A stretch of DNA of 64,000 nt from Caulobacter sp. (GTDB lineage: Bacteria > Pseudomonadota > Alphaproteobacteria > Caulobacterales > Caulobacteraceae). The translations under genes were made by a program, and so were the position numbers. Each line of letters opens with the position of its first letter. Position 1 is the stretch's first letter. The notes under the pieces were generated by a model, which worked only from the letters and a program-made list of their open reading frames with translations, searched no databases and was not told where the DNA came from. Positions 8,773 through 17,803 of the stretch are shown in pieces. The stretch spans positions 62,001-126,000 of the forward strand of contig NZ_JAGIBH010000012.1 in NCBI RefSeq assembly GCF_017744445.1, given 5' to 3'.

Positions 8773-9867
8773 ATGAGCGTCGAATTCATCGGTTTCATCG
8801 GCACCCAGCACGCGTCTGAGATCCATCCGCCGTCCGGTCCCGCGATCGACGTCTCATACGTCGAGAAGACCGCCCGCGTGCATGAAGAGGGCGGCTTCGA
8901 CCGCGCCCTGGTGGCCTTCCACTCGACCGGTCCGGAGAGCCAGCTGGTCGTGGCCCACGCCGCCTCGGTGACCAAGACGCTGAACTTCATGATCGCCCAC
9001 CGTCCGGGCTTCACCCAGCCGACCTTGGCCGCCCGTCAGCTGGCGACGCTGGACCACTTCACCGGCGGCCGCGTGGCGGTGCACATCATCACCGGCGGCT
9101 CGGACGAAGAACTGGCCAAGGACGGCGACCACCTGACCAAGGACGAGCGCTACGCCCGCACCAGCGAGTATCTGGACATCGTCCGCGCCGAATGGACCGG
9201 CGACAAGCCGTTCGACTATGCGGGCCAGTACTACAAGGTCGACCAGGGCTTCGGCGCGGTGAAGCCGCTGCAGGCGCCGCACATTCCGATCTATTTCGGC
9301 GGCTCGTCGGACGCGGCCATCCCGGTGGCCGGCAAGCACGCCGACATCTACGCCCTGTGGGGCGAGACCCAGGCCCAGGTGCGCGAGACGATCGCCCGCG
9401 TCCGCGCGGCCGCCGCCAAGCACGGTCGCCAGGTGCGGTTCTCGCTGTCGCTGCGCCCCGTGATCGCCGACACCGAGGAAGCCGCCTGGAAGCGCGCCGA
9501 CGACATCGTCGCCCAGGCCAAGGCCCTGCGCGAAGCCGCCGGCCTGCCGACCACCGGCCACCGCCCGCCCAACGCTGGCTCGCAACGCCTGCTGGACGCC
9601 GCCGCCCAGGGTTCGCGCCTGGATAAGCGCCTGTGGACTGGCGTGGCTGGCGTCACCGGCGCCCAAGGCAATTCCACGGGCCTGGTCGGCACACCTGAAC
9701 AGGTCGCCGAGAGCCTGCTGGACTACTACGACCTGGGCGTCTCGACCTTCCTGATCCGAGGCTTCGATCCGGTGGAGGACGCCATCGCCTATGGCCGCGA
9801 CTTGATCCCGCTGGTCCGCCAGCAGGTCGCCGAGCGCGACCTGCGCCTGGCCCGGGCCGCGAGCTGA
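8773..9867 (+). CDS. LLM-class flavin-dependent monooxygenase (alkanesulfonate monooxygenase-like)
   Basis: A 364-residue luciferase-like monooxygenase of the SsuD group, which uses reduced FMN and O2 to cleave the C-S bond of sulfonates and release sulfite. Visible family features are MSVEFIGFIG at the start, the central LATLDHFTGGRVAVHIITG, ERYARTSEYLDIVRAEWTG, the phosphate-contact YFGGSSDAA, and a C-terminal GTPEQVAESLLDYYDLG. Length matches SsuD. The gene has a good ribosome site (AGGAGCC) and is followed 3 bp later by a flavin reductase gene, the expected second component. A sulfonate is the likely substrate given the upstream transporter, but related enzymes also act on sulfones and other compounds. 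Confidence 0.87.
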   Translation: MSVEFIGFIGTQHASEIHPPSGPAIDVSYVEKTARVHEEGGFDRALVAFHSTGPESQLVVAHAASVTKTLNFMIAHRPGFTQPTLAARQLATLDHFTGGRVAVHIITGGSDEELAKDGDHLTKDERYARTSEYLDIVRAEWTGDKPFDYAGQYYKVDQGFGAVKPLQAPHIPIYFGGSSDAAIPVAGKHADIYALWGETQAQVRETIARVRAAAAKHGRQVRFSLSLRPVIADTEEAAWKRADDIVAQAKALREAAGLPTTGHRPPNAGSQRLLDAAAQGSRLDKRLWTGVAGVTGAQGNSTGLVGTPEQVAESLLDYYDLGVSTFLIRGFDPVEDAIAYGRDLIPLVRQQVAERDLRLARAAS

Positions 9868-9870
9868 TCC

Positions 9871-10374
9871 ATGCCCTACGACGCCGCTCCGCCGGTCCCG
9901 GCCGACTTCAAGGAGGTGCTGGCGCACCTGGCCAGCGGCGTCGCCATCGTCTCGTGCTGGGACGGCGACACGCCGCGCGGCCTGCTGGTCAGCTCGATCA
10001 CCGGCCTGTCGGTCGAGCCGCCCCGGTTCCTGTTCTGCGTCCGCAAGGAGGCCGCCAGCCATGACGCGCTGGCGGCGTCGGCGGCCTGCGGCGTCGCGCT
10101 GCTGGGCGCGGCGGACGAGGACGAGGCGCTGCGGTTCGCCAGTTCGTCCCGCGCGGCGGAACGCTTCGCGCCCGATCGTTGGCGGCTCGAAGAGGGTCCG
10201 CCAGCCTATCGCGGCGGCCTGGCGACCGCTCATTGTCGGATCGACAGTATCGCCGACGCCGGCAGCCACTCGATCTTCATCGTCACGGCAACCGCCAGCG
10301 CCCTGACCTCGGGCCCGCCCCTGGTGGCTTGGAACCGCGCGCTGCGAGCGCTAGAGCCGCATCCTCAGCCCTAG
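9871..10374 (+). CDS. Flavin reductase (HpaC/RutF-like) for the monooxygenase
   Basis: A 167-residue flavin reductase of the FMN-binding split-barrel family. The hallmark N-terminal pattern is present: HLASGVAIVSCWDGD followed by GLLVSSITGLSVEPPRFLFCVRKEAASHDAL. The Cys-Gly-Val-Ala-Leu-Leu strand and the C-terminal GPPLVAWNRALRAL also fit. It supplies reduced FMN to the LLM monooxygenase encoded 3 bp upstream, so it is a functional counterpart of SsuE from an unrelated family. Its last 24 bp overlap the 3' end of the convergent receptor gene. Confidence 0.88.
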   Translation: MPYDAAPPVPADFKEVLAHLASGVAIVSCWDGDTPRGLLVSSITGLSVEPPRFLFCVRKEAASHDALAASAACGVALLGAADEDEALRFASSSRAAERFAPDRWRLEEGPPAYRGGLATAHCRIDSIADAGSHSIFIVTATASALTSGPPLVAWNRALRALEPHPQP

Positions 10375-13317
10375 GCCGAACGAACGCCCCGAGCGGCCGA
10401 TCTGCAAAGGGCGACTGCGCTGGTTCTCGTAGGCCGCCTCGACCGTGTCGGTCAGGTTGCTAGCCTCGATGTGGATCGAGACGCGGGGGCTCAGGTCGTA
10501 CGAGCCGGCGGCGTCCAGATAGCCCGCGCTGGCGACCACGAAGCTCGACACCCCGCCGCCCTGCATGTCGGCCTCGGACCCGAATGGCGAGCGCCAAGTC
10601 CACGACAGGTGAGCGTGTAGCCGGCTCCGCTCGACGAACGGACTGATCGAATAGGACAGCCGCGAGACGCCATTCAAACGACCGCGCTGGCCAGCCTCGT
10701 TCCGGCTGGCAGCATCCACCCAGGTGGCGCTGGTCCACACGCCGAAGCCGTGGGCGAACCGTCGGCTGAATGCGGCCTCTAGGCCCGTGACATGGGCCTG
10801 ACCGGCGTTGCGCGGCCGAGACATCATCACCGTCGCCACGACTGGCGGTCCCGCGCGGGTGGCGAAGGCCAGGCGCTCAGGCTGGGCCGAGACGACGATG
10901 AAGTCGTCGATAGACTTGTGGAAAACCGCCAGGCTGACGCCACCGAAGCCTTCGAACTCACGCTCAAGCGACAGGTCGAAGTTAGTCGCCAGATAGGGCT
11001 TCAGCTCCGGATTGCCGCCGACGCCCGAGAACAGCGTCCCCGGCGACGGATTGTCGATCTCGGCCTGGCCGCGTTGGTACAGGATCGAGACCAGGCTGCT
11101 GGCGGGCACCGTGGCTGAGCGCAGGTCGGCCAGCGATGGTCGGGTGATGCTGCGCGAGGCCGCCAGGCGCAGGCGCCAGTCATCGTCCAGGGCGATGGCC
11201 AGGTTGGCGCTAGGTAGGACCACGGCGTGGGAGCCGGCATAGCGGACCGGCTTGATGTCCATGTAGCCGGCCGCCGAGACGCCTTGCAGCGATCCCGCCA
11301 CTTCGGTCCGTGTCCGCGCCGTCCGCACGCCAATGTTGCCGGTGGCTGACTTCCCCAACACGGTCGTGGAGAAATCCAGACGCCCATAGGCGGCCAGGAT
11401 CCGCTCGCCGACCTTGTAGGAGCCTTGCAAGTCCGCGCCGGTGGGGGCCAGGTCCTTGGCGTCGACGACCACCCCATCGGCCTCGCCCGGCAGGTAGAAG
11501 TGCTCGCGAAAGGCGGCGAAGTCGGCGGCGGTCCAGGCCGGCGGTCGCGACGCGACGAGGCGGTCGAAGGCGGCGCGGGGCGCGGCGATGTCGAAGAAGT
11601 CGGCGTCGACGATGGTCCCCGGCCGCGGCTCGGCCTCGCGGTCGCGACGCTGAAAGTTCCGCCCCCGATCAGTGATCTGGCCACCTAGGCGCAGGCGATC
11701 GAACCGCAGAGGCCCCACGGCCCAGTCGATCGGTCGTGCGGCGGCGATCAGGCCGGTGGCGTCATGGTCCTCCACATGGGTGGCGCGGACGCCGTAACGC
11801 GAGAAGGTCAGTTGGGCCGGATCGGTCAGGTCGAACGTCGTGGACAGCAGCGGCGCCTTGCGGCTCTCAATTAGATCGGGCCCGAGGTCGAAGGCGTAGG
11901 ACACGCCCAGCGGGCTGACGGCGCCGATCCGCTGCAGCGGCGTGTCGAGGTTCGAGCGGGCGCTGGAGAGGCTAAAACGTGGCTCCAGGGTCCAGGCCCC
12001 AGCGTCGGCCTTCATGGCCAGGCTGGCCGAGACGTTGTCATGAATCTGGTCTGAGACCTCCAGATTGTTGCTGATCTGGCCGGCGCCGACCCGGCCGCCG
12101 ACCAGCGTGCGCCCCTCGAACTTGGCGTCGCCCGCCGCCAGGATCTGGGCCGCGAAATCACTGATCCCGTAGACGACGCGATCCTCGCGAATGCCGTTGT
12201 CGAAGCGCGAGGCCAAAGCGTCGAGATAGACGGTGACGGCCGGCGCGGCCCGCCACTCCACACCTATGAAGGCCGTGGCGCGGGCGCGTTGCTCTTGCTC
12301 GACCGTGGTGCGGATATCCTCAGGGAGGGTCAACGACGCGCCACCAATGGCGAAGTCGCGATAGCGTGAGACTTGGAAACGGTCGTACTGCACCTCTCGC
12401 CGTTCGGTGGAGACACCGGCCACCACGCCCAGGCGGTCGTCCGCGCGACGCCAGCGGCCCGAGATCGCCAGGTCCGGCGAGACCGCGCCGGAGCGCACCT
12501 CGGCATGGGCGTCGGCGCGGAGCGACAGGTACGACGGCCCTTCCAGCCCGCGCACGGTGCGGATGTCTATATTGGAGCCGATGCCGCCGTCGACGATGTC
12601 GGCCGTTGCCGACTTGGCCACCACGGCTCCGGCCAGCAGGTCGGCCGAAAGCGCTCGGAAGCGGAACTGCCGCCCGCTCTGCGTGGAATTGCGGATGTTC
12701 TCGTTGAAGGCCACCGGCGCGCCGTTCAGGGTCACCGACTGGAACAGCGGCCCCAGGCCCCGGACGCTGACGAATTGCCCCTCCCCGACCTCACGCTCGA
12801 TGGCCACGCCCGGCACGCGTTGCAGCGCCTCGGCTAAGTTGGCGGCGGGCAGCTCACCGATACGACCGGCCGAGACGGCATCAACAATAGCGTCGGCGCG
12901 ACGCTTCTGGAGCAGAGCGTCCTCGATGCCGGCCACGAAGGCGGCGGTGATGGTCACTTCGTCCAGGCCGACCGGCTCTTCCGGACGCGGCGCGGCGCCT
13001 GGCGGGGCCGCCGTCGGCGCCTCAGCCCAGACGCGCACCGAAGCATGGTCGCTGAGTTCGTAGCGCAGCCCCGTGCCGGCCAGCAGGCGCTTGATCGCCT
13101 CGGGCCAGGCCATGGTCCCCGACACCGTATTGGCGCGGTAGGTCCGGCCGGGTTCGGTCGACAGGGCGAAGGCGCAGCCGGCCTTCAGGCACAGCGCCAT
13201 CAGCGCCGAACGCGCGTCCTGGGCGGGAATGTCGAAACGGGTCACCGCCTGCGCCGAAAGCGGCGCGGCCAGGGCCAGCGCCGCGATCGACAGAGCGGAC
13301 ACGCGGCGAAGCGACAT
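10351..13317 (-). CDS. TonB-dependent receptor with STN signalling domain
   Basis: A 988-residue outer-membrane transporter of the FecA-like transducer class. After the signal peptide (SALSIAALALAAPLSAQA) comes an N-terminal STN (secretin/TonB short) domain with FDIPAQDARSALMAL and RLLAGTGLRYEL, which contacts the FecR anti-sigma in the periplasm. The plug follows (NLAEALQRVPGVAIEREVGEG, then VSVRGLGPLFQSVTLNG) and is of the Xanthomonas/Caulobacter receptor type. The barrel ends LGLRMRL, with a terminal Leu where Phe is usual. The FecR and sigma genes lie directly upstream on the same strand, forming a complete cell-surface signalling module. Its ligand is unknown; the organosulfur context suggests a sulfur-containing compound rather than only iron. 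Confidence 0.9.
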   Translation of the reverse strand: MSLRRVSALSIAALALAAPLSAQAVTRFDIPAQDARSALMALCLKAGCAFALSTEPGRTYRANTVSGTMAWPEAIKRLLAGTGLRYELSDHASVRVWAEAPTAAPPGAAPRPEEPVGLDEVTITAAFVAGIEDALLQKRRADAIVDAVSAGRIGELPAANLAEALQRVPGVAIEREVGEGQFVSVRGLGPLFQSVTLNGAPVAFNENIRNSTQSGRQFRFRALSADLLAGAVVAKSATADIVDGGIGSNIDIRTVRGLEGPSYLSLRADAHAEVRSGAVSPDLAISGRWRRADDRLGVVAGVSTERREVQYDRFQVSRYRDFAIGGASLTLPEDIRTTVEQEQRARATAFIGVEWRAAPAVTVYLDALASRFDNGIREDRVVYGISDFAAQILAAGDAKFEGRTLVGGRVGAGQISNNLEVSDQIHDNVSASLAMKADAGAWTLEPRFSLSSARSNLDTPLQRIGAVSPLGVSYAFDLGPDLIESRKAPLLSTTFDLTDPAQLTFSRYGVRATHVEDHDATGLIAAARPIDWAVGPLRFDRLRLGGQITDRGRNFQRRDREAEPRPGTIVDADFFDIAAPRAAFDRLVASRPPAWTAADFAAFREHFYLPGEADGVVVDAKDLAPTGADLQGSYKVGERILAAYGRLDFSTTVLGKSATGNIGVRTARTRTEVAGSLQGVSAAGYMDIKPVRYAGSHAVVLPSANLAIALDDDWRLRLAASRSITRPSLADLRSATVPASSLVSILYQRGQAEIDNPSPGTLFSGVGGNPELKPYLATNFDLSLEREFEGFGGVSLAVFHKSIDDFIVVSAQPERLAFATRAGPPVVATVMMSRPRNAGQAHVTGLEAAFSRRFAHGFGVWTSATWVDAASRNEAGQRGRLNGVSRLSYSISPFVERSRLHAHLSWTWRSPFGSEADMQGGGVSSFVVASAGYLDAAGSYDLSPRVSIHIEASNLTDTVEAAYENQRSRPLQIGRSGRSFGLGLRMRL

Positions 13318-13396
13318 AAGACGACTGACGAAAACCCCCGACGCGGTGAAGGCGCCTGAGGGTCTGGTAGCTGCGCTTCGTGACAGTCGCGCGAAA

Positions 13397-14455
13397 CTAG
13401 CGCGCCGAGGCGACGACCTCGTTCGACGCAGTGCGGGTCAGGGTCACCGGCAGCACACGCGCGGCGCGCTCGACCACCGTGCCGCGACCATCCAGCGGCA
13501 GCATGGCGGTGACGCGCTGGCGGCCCAGCGCCGGGTCGGCCAGGCGGATCTTGGCGTCTGTATAGCGACCCAGCTCGGCCAGCACCTCGGACAGGGCCGC
13601 ATCCTGGAAGACAAGGCGACGCTGGCGCCAGGCGACGGCGGCGGCCGGATCGATGCGGGCCTCGCGGCGAACGGCGCCGCCGGCCTGATACGAGACCTGA
13701 TCGCCGGGCGTGAGACGGACGGGCTCGGTCGAGACGCGGGGCTGGCGAACCTCGACCGAGCCCTCCAGCAACTCCACTCGGGCACGGCCGTCGCGGAGGC
13801 TCGTGGCGAAATGGGTGCCGGTCACGACGACCTGGCGGTCGGCCAGGGCGACCTGAAACGGATGGGCCTTGTCATGGACGACGGCGAAATAGGCCGCGCC
13901 GTTGTCCAGAGCCAGGCGGCGCACGCGGCCGTCGACCTTGGCGCGAAGCGTGGTGGCGGTATCCAGCGTGACGACCGAACCGTCGGCCAGGGTCACGTCG
14001 CGGATCTCGCCGACGGCGGTCGTGTAGGTCGCCGCGCCGGCCAGCGGATCCTGGAAGCGGGTCAGCAGGGTCGGCGCGATGGCCACGGCCAGCACGGCGG
14101 CGACCAGGCCGCCGGCCAGGGTGACAGGCGTCCAGCCGGCAGCGGCGCGGCGCTTACAGGGCGCGGGCGGGATCAGGTTCAGCTCGCCCAGCAGCTCGGT
14201 ACGCAGATCCTGAGTCTCGCGCAGCAGCGCCTTGGCGGCCTGGTAATCGGCCAGGTTCGCCGGATCGGCCGACAGCCAGCGCTCGAAGGCGCCTTGCCTC
14301 CCGCGCGACACCTGGGGACGGCCCAGGCGCACGAGCCACTCTTCCGCGGTGCGCGGTTGGCGTTCGAACAAGGCAGCGAAACGGTCGAGCATCTTGGCGT
14401 TTGAGGCCTTCCTGGCGGCGGGACGTATCTTCACAACGATCGGCGAGCGGAACAC
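13397..14455 (-). CDS. FecR-family anti-sigma factor
   Basis: A 352-residue inner-membrane anti-sigma regulator. The N-terminal cytoplasmic part has the FecR N-domain pattern (AEEWLVRL, then FERWLSADPANLADYQAAKAL). A single transmembrane segment lies near residues 112-130 (TLAGGLVAAVLAVAIAP). The periplasmic FecR domain follows (GEIRDVTLADGSVVTLDTATTL, then GTHFATSLRDG), and the C-terminus ends in an STN-like domain (LSEVLAELGRYTDAKI). The likely start is GTG at 14455, one base after the sigma gene stop; an internal ATG at residue 22 (MLDRF) is an alternative. It should hold the sigma factor inactive until the receptor at 10351-13317 binds ligand. Confidence 0.9.
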   Translation of the reverse strand: MFRSPIVVKIRPAARKASNAKMLDRFAALFERQPRTAEEWLVRLGRPQVSRGRQGAFERWLSADPANLADYQAAKALLRETQDLRTELLGELNLIPPAPCKRRAAAGWTPVTLAGGLVAAVLAVAIAPTLLTRFQDPLAGAATYTTAVGEIRDVTLADGSVVTLDTATTLRAKVDGRVRRLALDNGAAYFAVVHDKAHPFQVALADRQVVVTGTHFATSLRDGRARVELLEGSVEVRQPRVSTEPVRLTPGDQVSYQAGGAVRREARIDPAAAVAWRQRRLVFQDAALSEVLAELGRYTDAKIRLADPALGRQRVTAMLPLDGRGTVVERAARVLPVTLTRTASNEVVASAR

Positions 14456-14456
14456 C

Positions 14457-14945
14457 TCAGGTCTCCCGCGCCGCTTTCAGGCGTCGTAGCGCTTCGGCCA
14501 GGTGCTTTTCCACCATGCTGACCGAAACACCCAGGCGCTCGGCGATCTGGCGATAGCTGAGATCCTCGAAGCGATGCAGCAGGAAGGCGTCGCGACAGCG
14601 CGGCGGCAGCTCGCGGATGGCGGCGGCGATGCCGGCCAGGTCCTGGCGAGCGATCGAGCGGCGATCGGCGGCCGGATCCTCGCTGGGCGCATTCTCCCAC
14701 GCCGAGGTCGTGTCGTCCGCGTCGAGCTGCAGGGTGCGGGCGCGCTCGCGATTGGACTGCTTCCAGTGATCCTTCAGCAGGTTCTTGGCGATGGCGAACA
14801 GCAGCGGTCGACCATCGGCCTGGTCCAGCGCGTGACCAGCCCGGTGAAAGCGCGCGAACGTCTCCTGGACGATGTCCTCGGCGTCCTCCAGCGACTGACC
14901 GCGTCGCTGCAGGAACGTGACGAGTTCGGCCCGCAGCCCCCTCAT
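14457..14945 (-). CDS. ECF RNA polymerase sigma factor (FecI-like)
   Basis: A 162-residue extracytoplasmic-function sigma factor. Region 2 is visible as DAEDIVQETFARFHR and LLFAIAKNLLKDH. Region 4 appears as LPPRCRDAFLLHRFEDLSYRQIAERLGVS and VEKHLAEALRRLK. I chose ATG at 14945 because AAGGGGAG sits a few bases upstream; a start at 14969 would add eight residues. The FecR gene begins one base after the stop, and the STN-type receptor follows, so this sigma factor probably drives transcription of the receptor at 10351-13317. Confidence 0.9.
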   Translation of the reverse strand: MRGLRAELVTFLQRRGQSLEDAEDIVQETFARFHRAGHALDQADGRPLLFAIAKNLLKDHWKQSNRERARTLQLDADDTTSAWENAPSEDPAADRRSIARQDLAGIAAAIRELPPRCRDAFLLHRFEDLSYRQIAERLGVSVSMVEKHLAEALRRLKAARET

Positions 14946-14973
14946 GCCGCTCCCCTTGAATGAACGCACAGAA

Positions 14974-15001
14974 GCGCTCCCCCCGGCGAAGGGGGGAGCG
15001 C
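14974..15001 (-). terminator. Strong GC hairpin after the receptor gene at 15026-17803
   Basis: GCGCTCCCCCC pairs perfectly over 11 bp with GGGGGGAGCGC around a GGCGAA loop, 24 bp beyond the receptor stop and just before the sigma gene start. Position and stability fit a terminator separating the receptor from the sigma/FecR unit. There is no long U tract, only short T-rich sequence (TTCTG), so it may be a leaky or factor-assisted terminator. Confidence 0.6.
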
Positions 15002-15025
15002 GACCGGTGATGGCGTCCAGCGGGC

Positions 15026-17803
15026 TCAGAAGTTCATCCGCAGGCCAAGCGAGAAGCGCCGTCCGGACTTCTCGTACATGGTCGGGAAGGACGGATCCAT
15101 CGTGTAGCCCTTGGTCACCTCGTCCGTGATGTTGATGCCTTCCAGGCTGAGCTGGATGTTGTCATTCACGTTGTAGCTGACCGACATGTCGGTCTGGCCG
15201 TAGCCCGAGCGCCAGATCGGATACATCTCGTAGCCGATGCCTTCGACGTACTTGTCCTTGTAGTTATAGGACACGCGGGCCTGGAACTTGTCGTTCTCGT
15301 AGTAGAGCGTGACGTTGTAGGCCTTGTCGGCCAGGCCCACCGGCGGGGTCGGCACCTTGATGATCGACTGACCGGTCAGCGAGCTGTCCAGGATCGTGTA
15401 GTTGGCGTTGACGCCGAAACCCTTCAGCGGCTGCCACAGAATGTCGAACGGCACGATGGCGACCAGCTCGACGCCGGTGACCTTGTACGAACCGTCGGCA
15501 TTGACCGGCTGGTAGACGTCGAAGTCGTAGACGCCGTCGATCGTGCCGTTGGCGTTGTACTTGGTGACGTTCTTGACCGTGCCCGTCAGGGCCTGGCGGA
15601 CGACGCCCTCGATCTTCTTGTTGAAGTACGAGACCGCCAGCAGGCCGCCTTCCGGCAGGTACTTCTCGAGACCCACTTCCCATTGCTCGGCGAAGGTCGG
15701 CTTCAGGGCCGGGTTGCCGTCGGTGAAGCGGAACGAGTTCCAGCTGGCCGTGCGCTTGTAGGCCAGGTCGGTCAGGGCCGGACGCATCAGGGTCTTCGAG
15801 GCCGCGCCGCGCAGGATGATGCTGTCGGTCAGGTCGGCGGTGAAGTTCACGCTGGGCAGCAGCTTGTTGTAGCTGCCGTCGCTGGACACCGGCGCGGGGG
15901 TATAGGCCGTGCCGCCGGTCGGGGTCTGGATCTGGTGGTAGCCAGCCGAGGTGATCGAGGTGTCGACGTAGCGGACGCCGCCGTTGATGGCGACCGGCAC
16001 CGGACCGACGTCGAAGCCGAGGTCGGCCATGGCGTACAGGCTGGTGACCTTCTCACCCACCTCATAATAGTTGTCCGGCGTGAACGGCGTCTTGAAGCCG
16101 GCATAGCGGAAGGTCTTGCGCGCGTATTCGTTGGAGATCTGGCTCCAGGTGATGTCGCGGACCGTATAGTCGCCGCCGGGCACCAGATCGCCGATCGGGG
16201 TCAGCGGGCTGTCGGCCATGGTGCGGGTGTTGAGCCAGGCGGTGCTGCCCGCGCTCGGCCCCTGGATGTTCAGGGCGCCGTACTGACGTTCCTTCGACTT
16301 GTCGGTGTAGCGAGCGCCGACCTGGATCGTCTTCAGCGCCGGGAAGAAGCTGAAGGCGAACTCCTTGGTGAAGTCCACCTGAGCCGCGTACTTGTCGTCC
16401 TGGATCTTCTCCAGGGTCGTCTCATAGGCTTCGAACAGGTACTTCGACGGCGAGTTGTACATGTCGATCGAGGCCGGGTTGGCGCTCTTGACGGTCTCGC
16501 CGCCCTTTTCCGTCCAGCGGGTGCGCGACGGCGCGTAGGCCACGTGCTTCAGGTTCGAATAGTCCAGGGTCTTCTTGGCGCCCGAATAGCCGGCCAGGCC
16601 ATGCAGCTTCCAGCTCTCGCCGTGCCAGTTGAACTCGGCGCCGAACTGGACGTAGTCGGTCTTGTTGATCTGCTCCTTGCTGAGCATCTCGTGCTGGGTC
16701 GCGGTGTAGGAGACGTCGCGCAGAACGACCATGCCGTATTGCGACAGGGTGTCCTTGTCGTACGCGTGGATGGTCTCCAGCGTGCTGCGGCTCGAGGCCG
16801 AATAGGCCGCGGCGTCATACTGGTCTTCGGTGCCATCGAAGGCGCCGACCATCAGGTCGAAGGCGATGTCGAAATTGGCCGTCGGCTTGTACTGCAGCGA
16901 CGCGGTGCCGCCCCACTGGTCCTGGGTGTTCAGGTAGGCGCGGTCGCCGACCTTGTCCTGGAAGATGATACGGCCGGTCTCGTCGCGGTTGGTGTTGCTC
17001 TTGATGATCACGCCAGCGTCGCGGGCCAGCACCGAGGCGGCCTGGGCGGCGCGGGCGCCGCCGGCTTCCGAGAAGCGGAACATCGGACGGAAGTTGATGC
17101 CCGAGTTGGAGTCGGTGCGGTTCGTGCGGCGCGCGGCCGAGAACGACACCAGGCCGCCCCAGTTGCCCCAGGTGTCCGAAGCCAGGAACGAGACCTTCGG
17201 ATCCGCCTTCTTCGAGATCGAGTTGTAGGCGCCCTCGGCCGAGGCCACCAGCTTGCGGCCGCTGTAGTCGAACGGACGCGCCGTCGAGATGTTCACCGAG
17301 CCGGCGATGCCGCCCTCTTCGTCGGCCGCGCGCGGCGACTTCTGCACCGTGACCTGCTGGACGATCTCCGAGGCGAACATGTCGAACTCGACGTCACGAC
17401 CGCCGCTGCCCGAGGCCGTGGCCAGGTTGTTGATGGTGACGAAGGTGAACTCAGCCGGCAGGCCACGGACGCTGACACGGCCGCCCAGGCCCTTGTTGCG
17501 CTCGATGGTCACGCCCGGCATGCGCTGCAGCGCTTCGGCCAGGTTCTGCTCGGGGAAGTTGGCGACGTCGGTGGCGACGATCGAGTCCGAGAAGCCGATC
17601 GCATCGCGCTTCATGTCCACGGCCTTTTCCAGGCTGCGGCGATAGCTGCCGGTGACGACGATTTCCTCGACGCTCGCGTCCTGCGCGGCCGGCGCCGTCT
17701 GGGCGTGGGCGCCCGCGGCGGTGAACAGGCCGATAGCGGCGCAGCTGGTCATCAGCCAGGCCGTGCGGCGCGCGCGGCCGCTGTTCGTGTTCGTTCCGAT
17801 CAT
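15026..17803 (-). CDS. TonB-dependent receptor, Xanthomonas/Caulobacter type
   Basis: A 925-residue outer-membrane receptor. The signal peptide (LMTSCAAIGLFTAAGAHAQ) is followed by VEEIVVTGSYRRSLEKAVDMK and the plug motif NFPEQNLAEALQRMPGVTIER, the signature of the large receptor group expanded in Caulobacter and Xanthomonas. The barrel ends in RFSLGLRMNF with a terminal Phe. There is no STN domain, so it is a plain transporter. A GGGG ribosome site precedes the ATG. It diverges from the receptor at 18297 across a 493-bp gap, with an LysR/ABC sulfonate island further upstream and the Fec module downstream. Ligand unknown; such receptors import siderophores, saccharides, vitamins and sulfur compounds. 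Confidence 0.92.
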   Translation of the reverse strand: MIGTNTNSGRARRTAWLMTSCAAIGLFTAAGAHAQTAPAAQDASVEEIVVTGSYRRSLEKAVDMKRDAIGFSDSIVATDVANFPEQNLAEALQRMPGVTIERNKGLGGRVSVRGLPAEFTFVTINNLATASGSGGRDVEFDMFASEIVQQVTVQKSPRAADEEGGIAGSVNISTARPFDYSGRKLVASAEGAYNSISKKADPKVSFLASDTWGNWGGLVSFSAARRTNRTDSNSGINFRPMFRFSEAGGARAAQAASVLARDAGVIIKSNTNRDETGRIIFQDKVGDRAYLNTQDQWGGTASLQYKPTANFDIAFDLMVGAFDGTEDQYDAAAYSASSRSTLETIHAYDKDTLSQYGMVVLRDVSYTATQHEMLSKEQINKTDYVQFGAEFNWHGESWKLHGLAGYSGAKKTLDYSNLKHVAYAPSRTRWTEKGGETVKSANPASIDMYNSPSKYLFEAYETTLEKIQDDKYAAQVDFTKEFAFSFFPALKTIQVGARYTDKSKERQYGALNIQGPSAGSTAWLNTRTMADSPLTPIGDLVPGGDYTVRDITWSQISNEYARKTFRYAGFKTPFTPDNYYEVGEKVTSLYAMADLGFDVGPVPVAINGGVRYVDTSITSAGYHQIQTPTGGTAYTPAPVSSDGSYNKLLPSVNFTADLTDSIILRGAASKTLMRPALTDLAYKRTASWNSFRFTDGNPALKPTFAEQWEVGLEKYLPEGGLLAVSYFNKKIEGVVRQALTGTVKNVTKYNANGTIDGVYDFDVYQPVNADGSYKVTGVELVAIVPFDILWQPLKGFGVNANYTILDSSLTGQSIIKVPTPPVGLADKAYNVTLYYENDKFQARVSYNYKDKYVEGIGYEMYPIWRSGYGQTDMSVSYNVNDNIQLSLEGINITDEVTKGYTMDPSFPTMYEKSGRRFSLGLRMNF

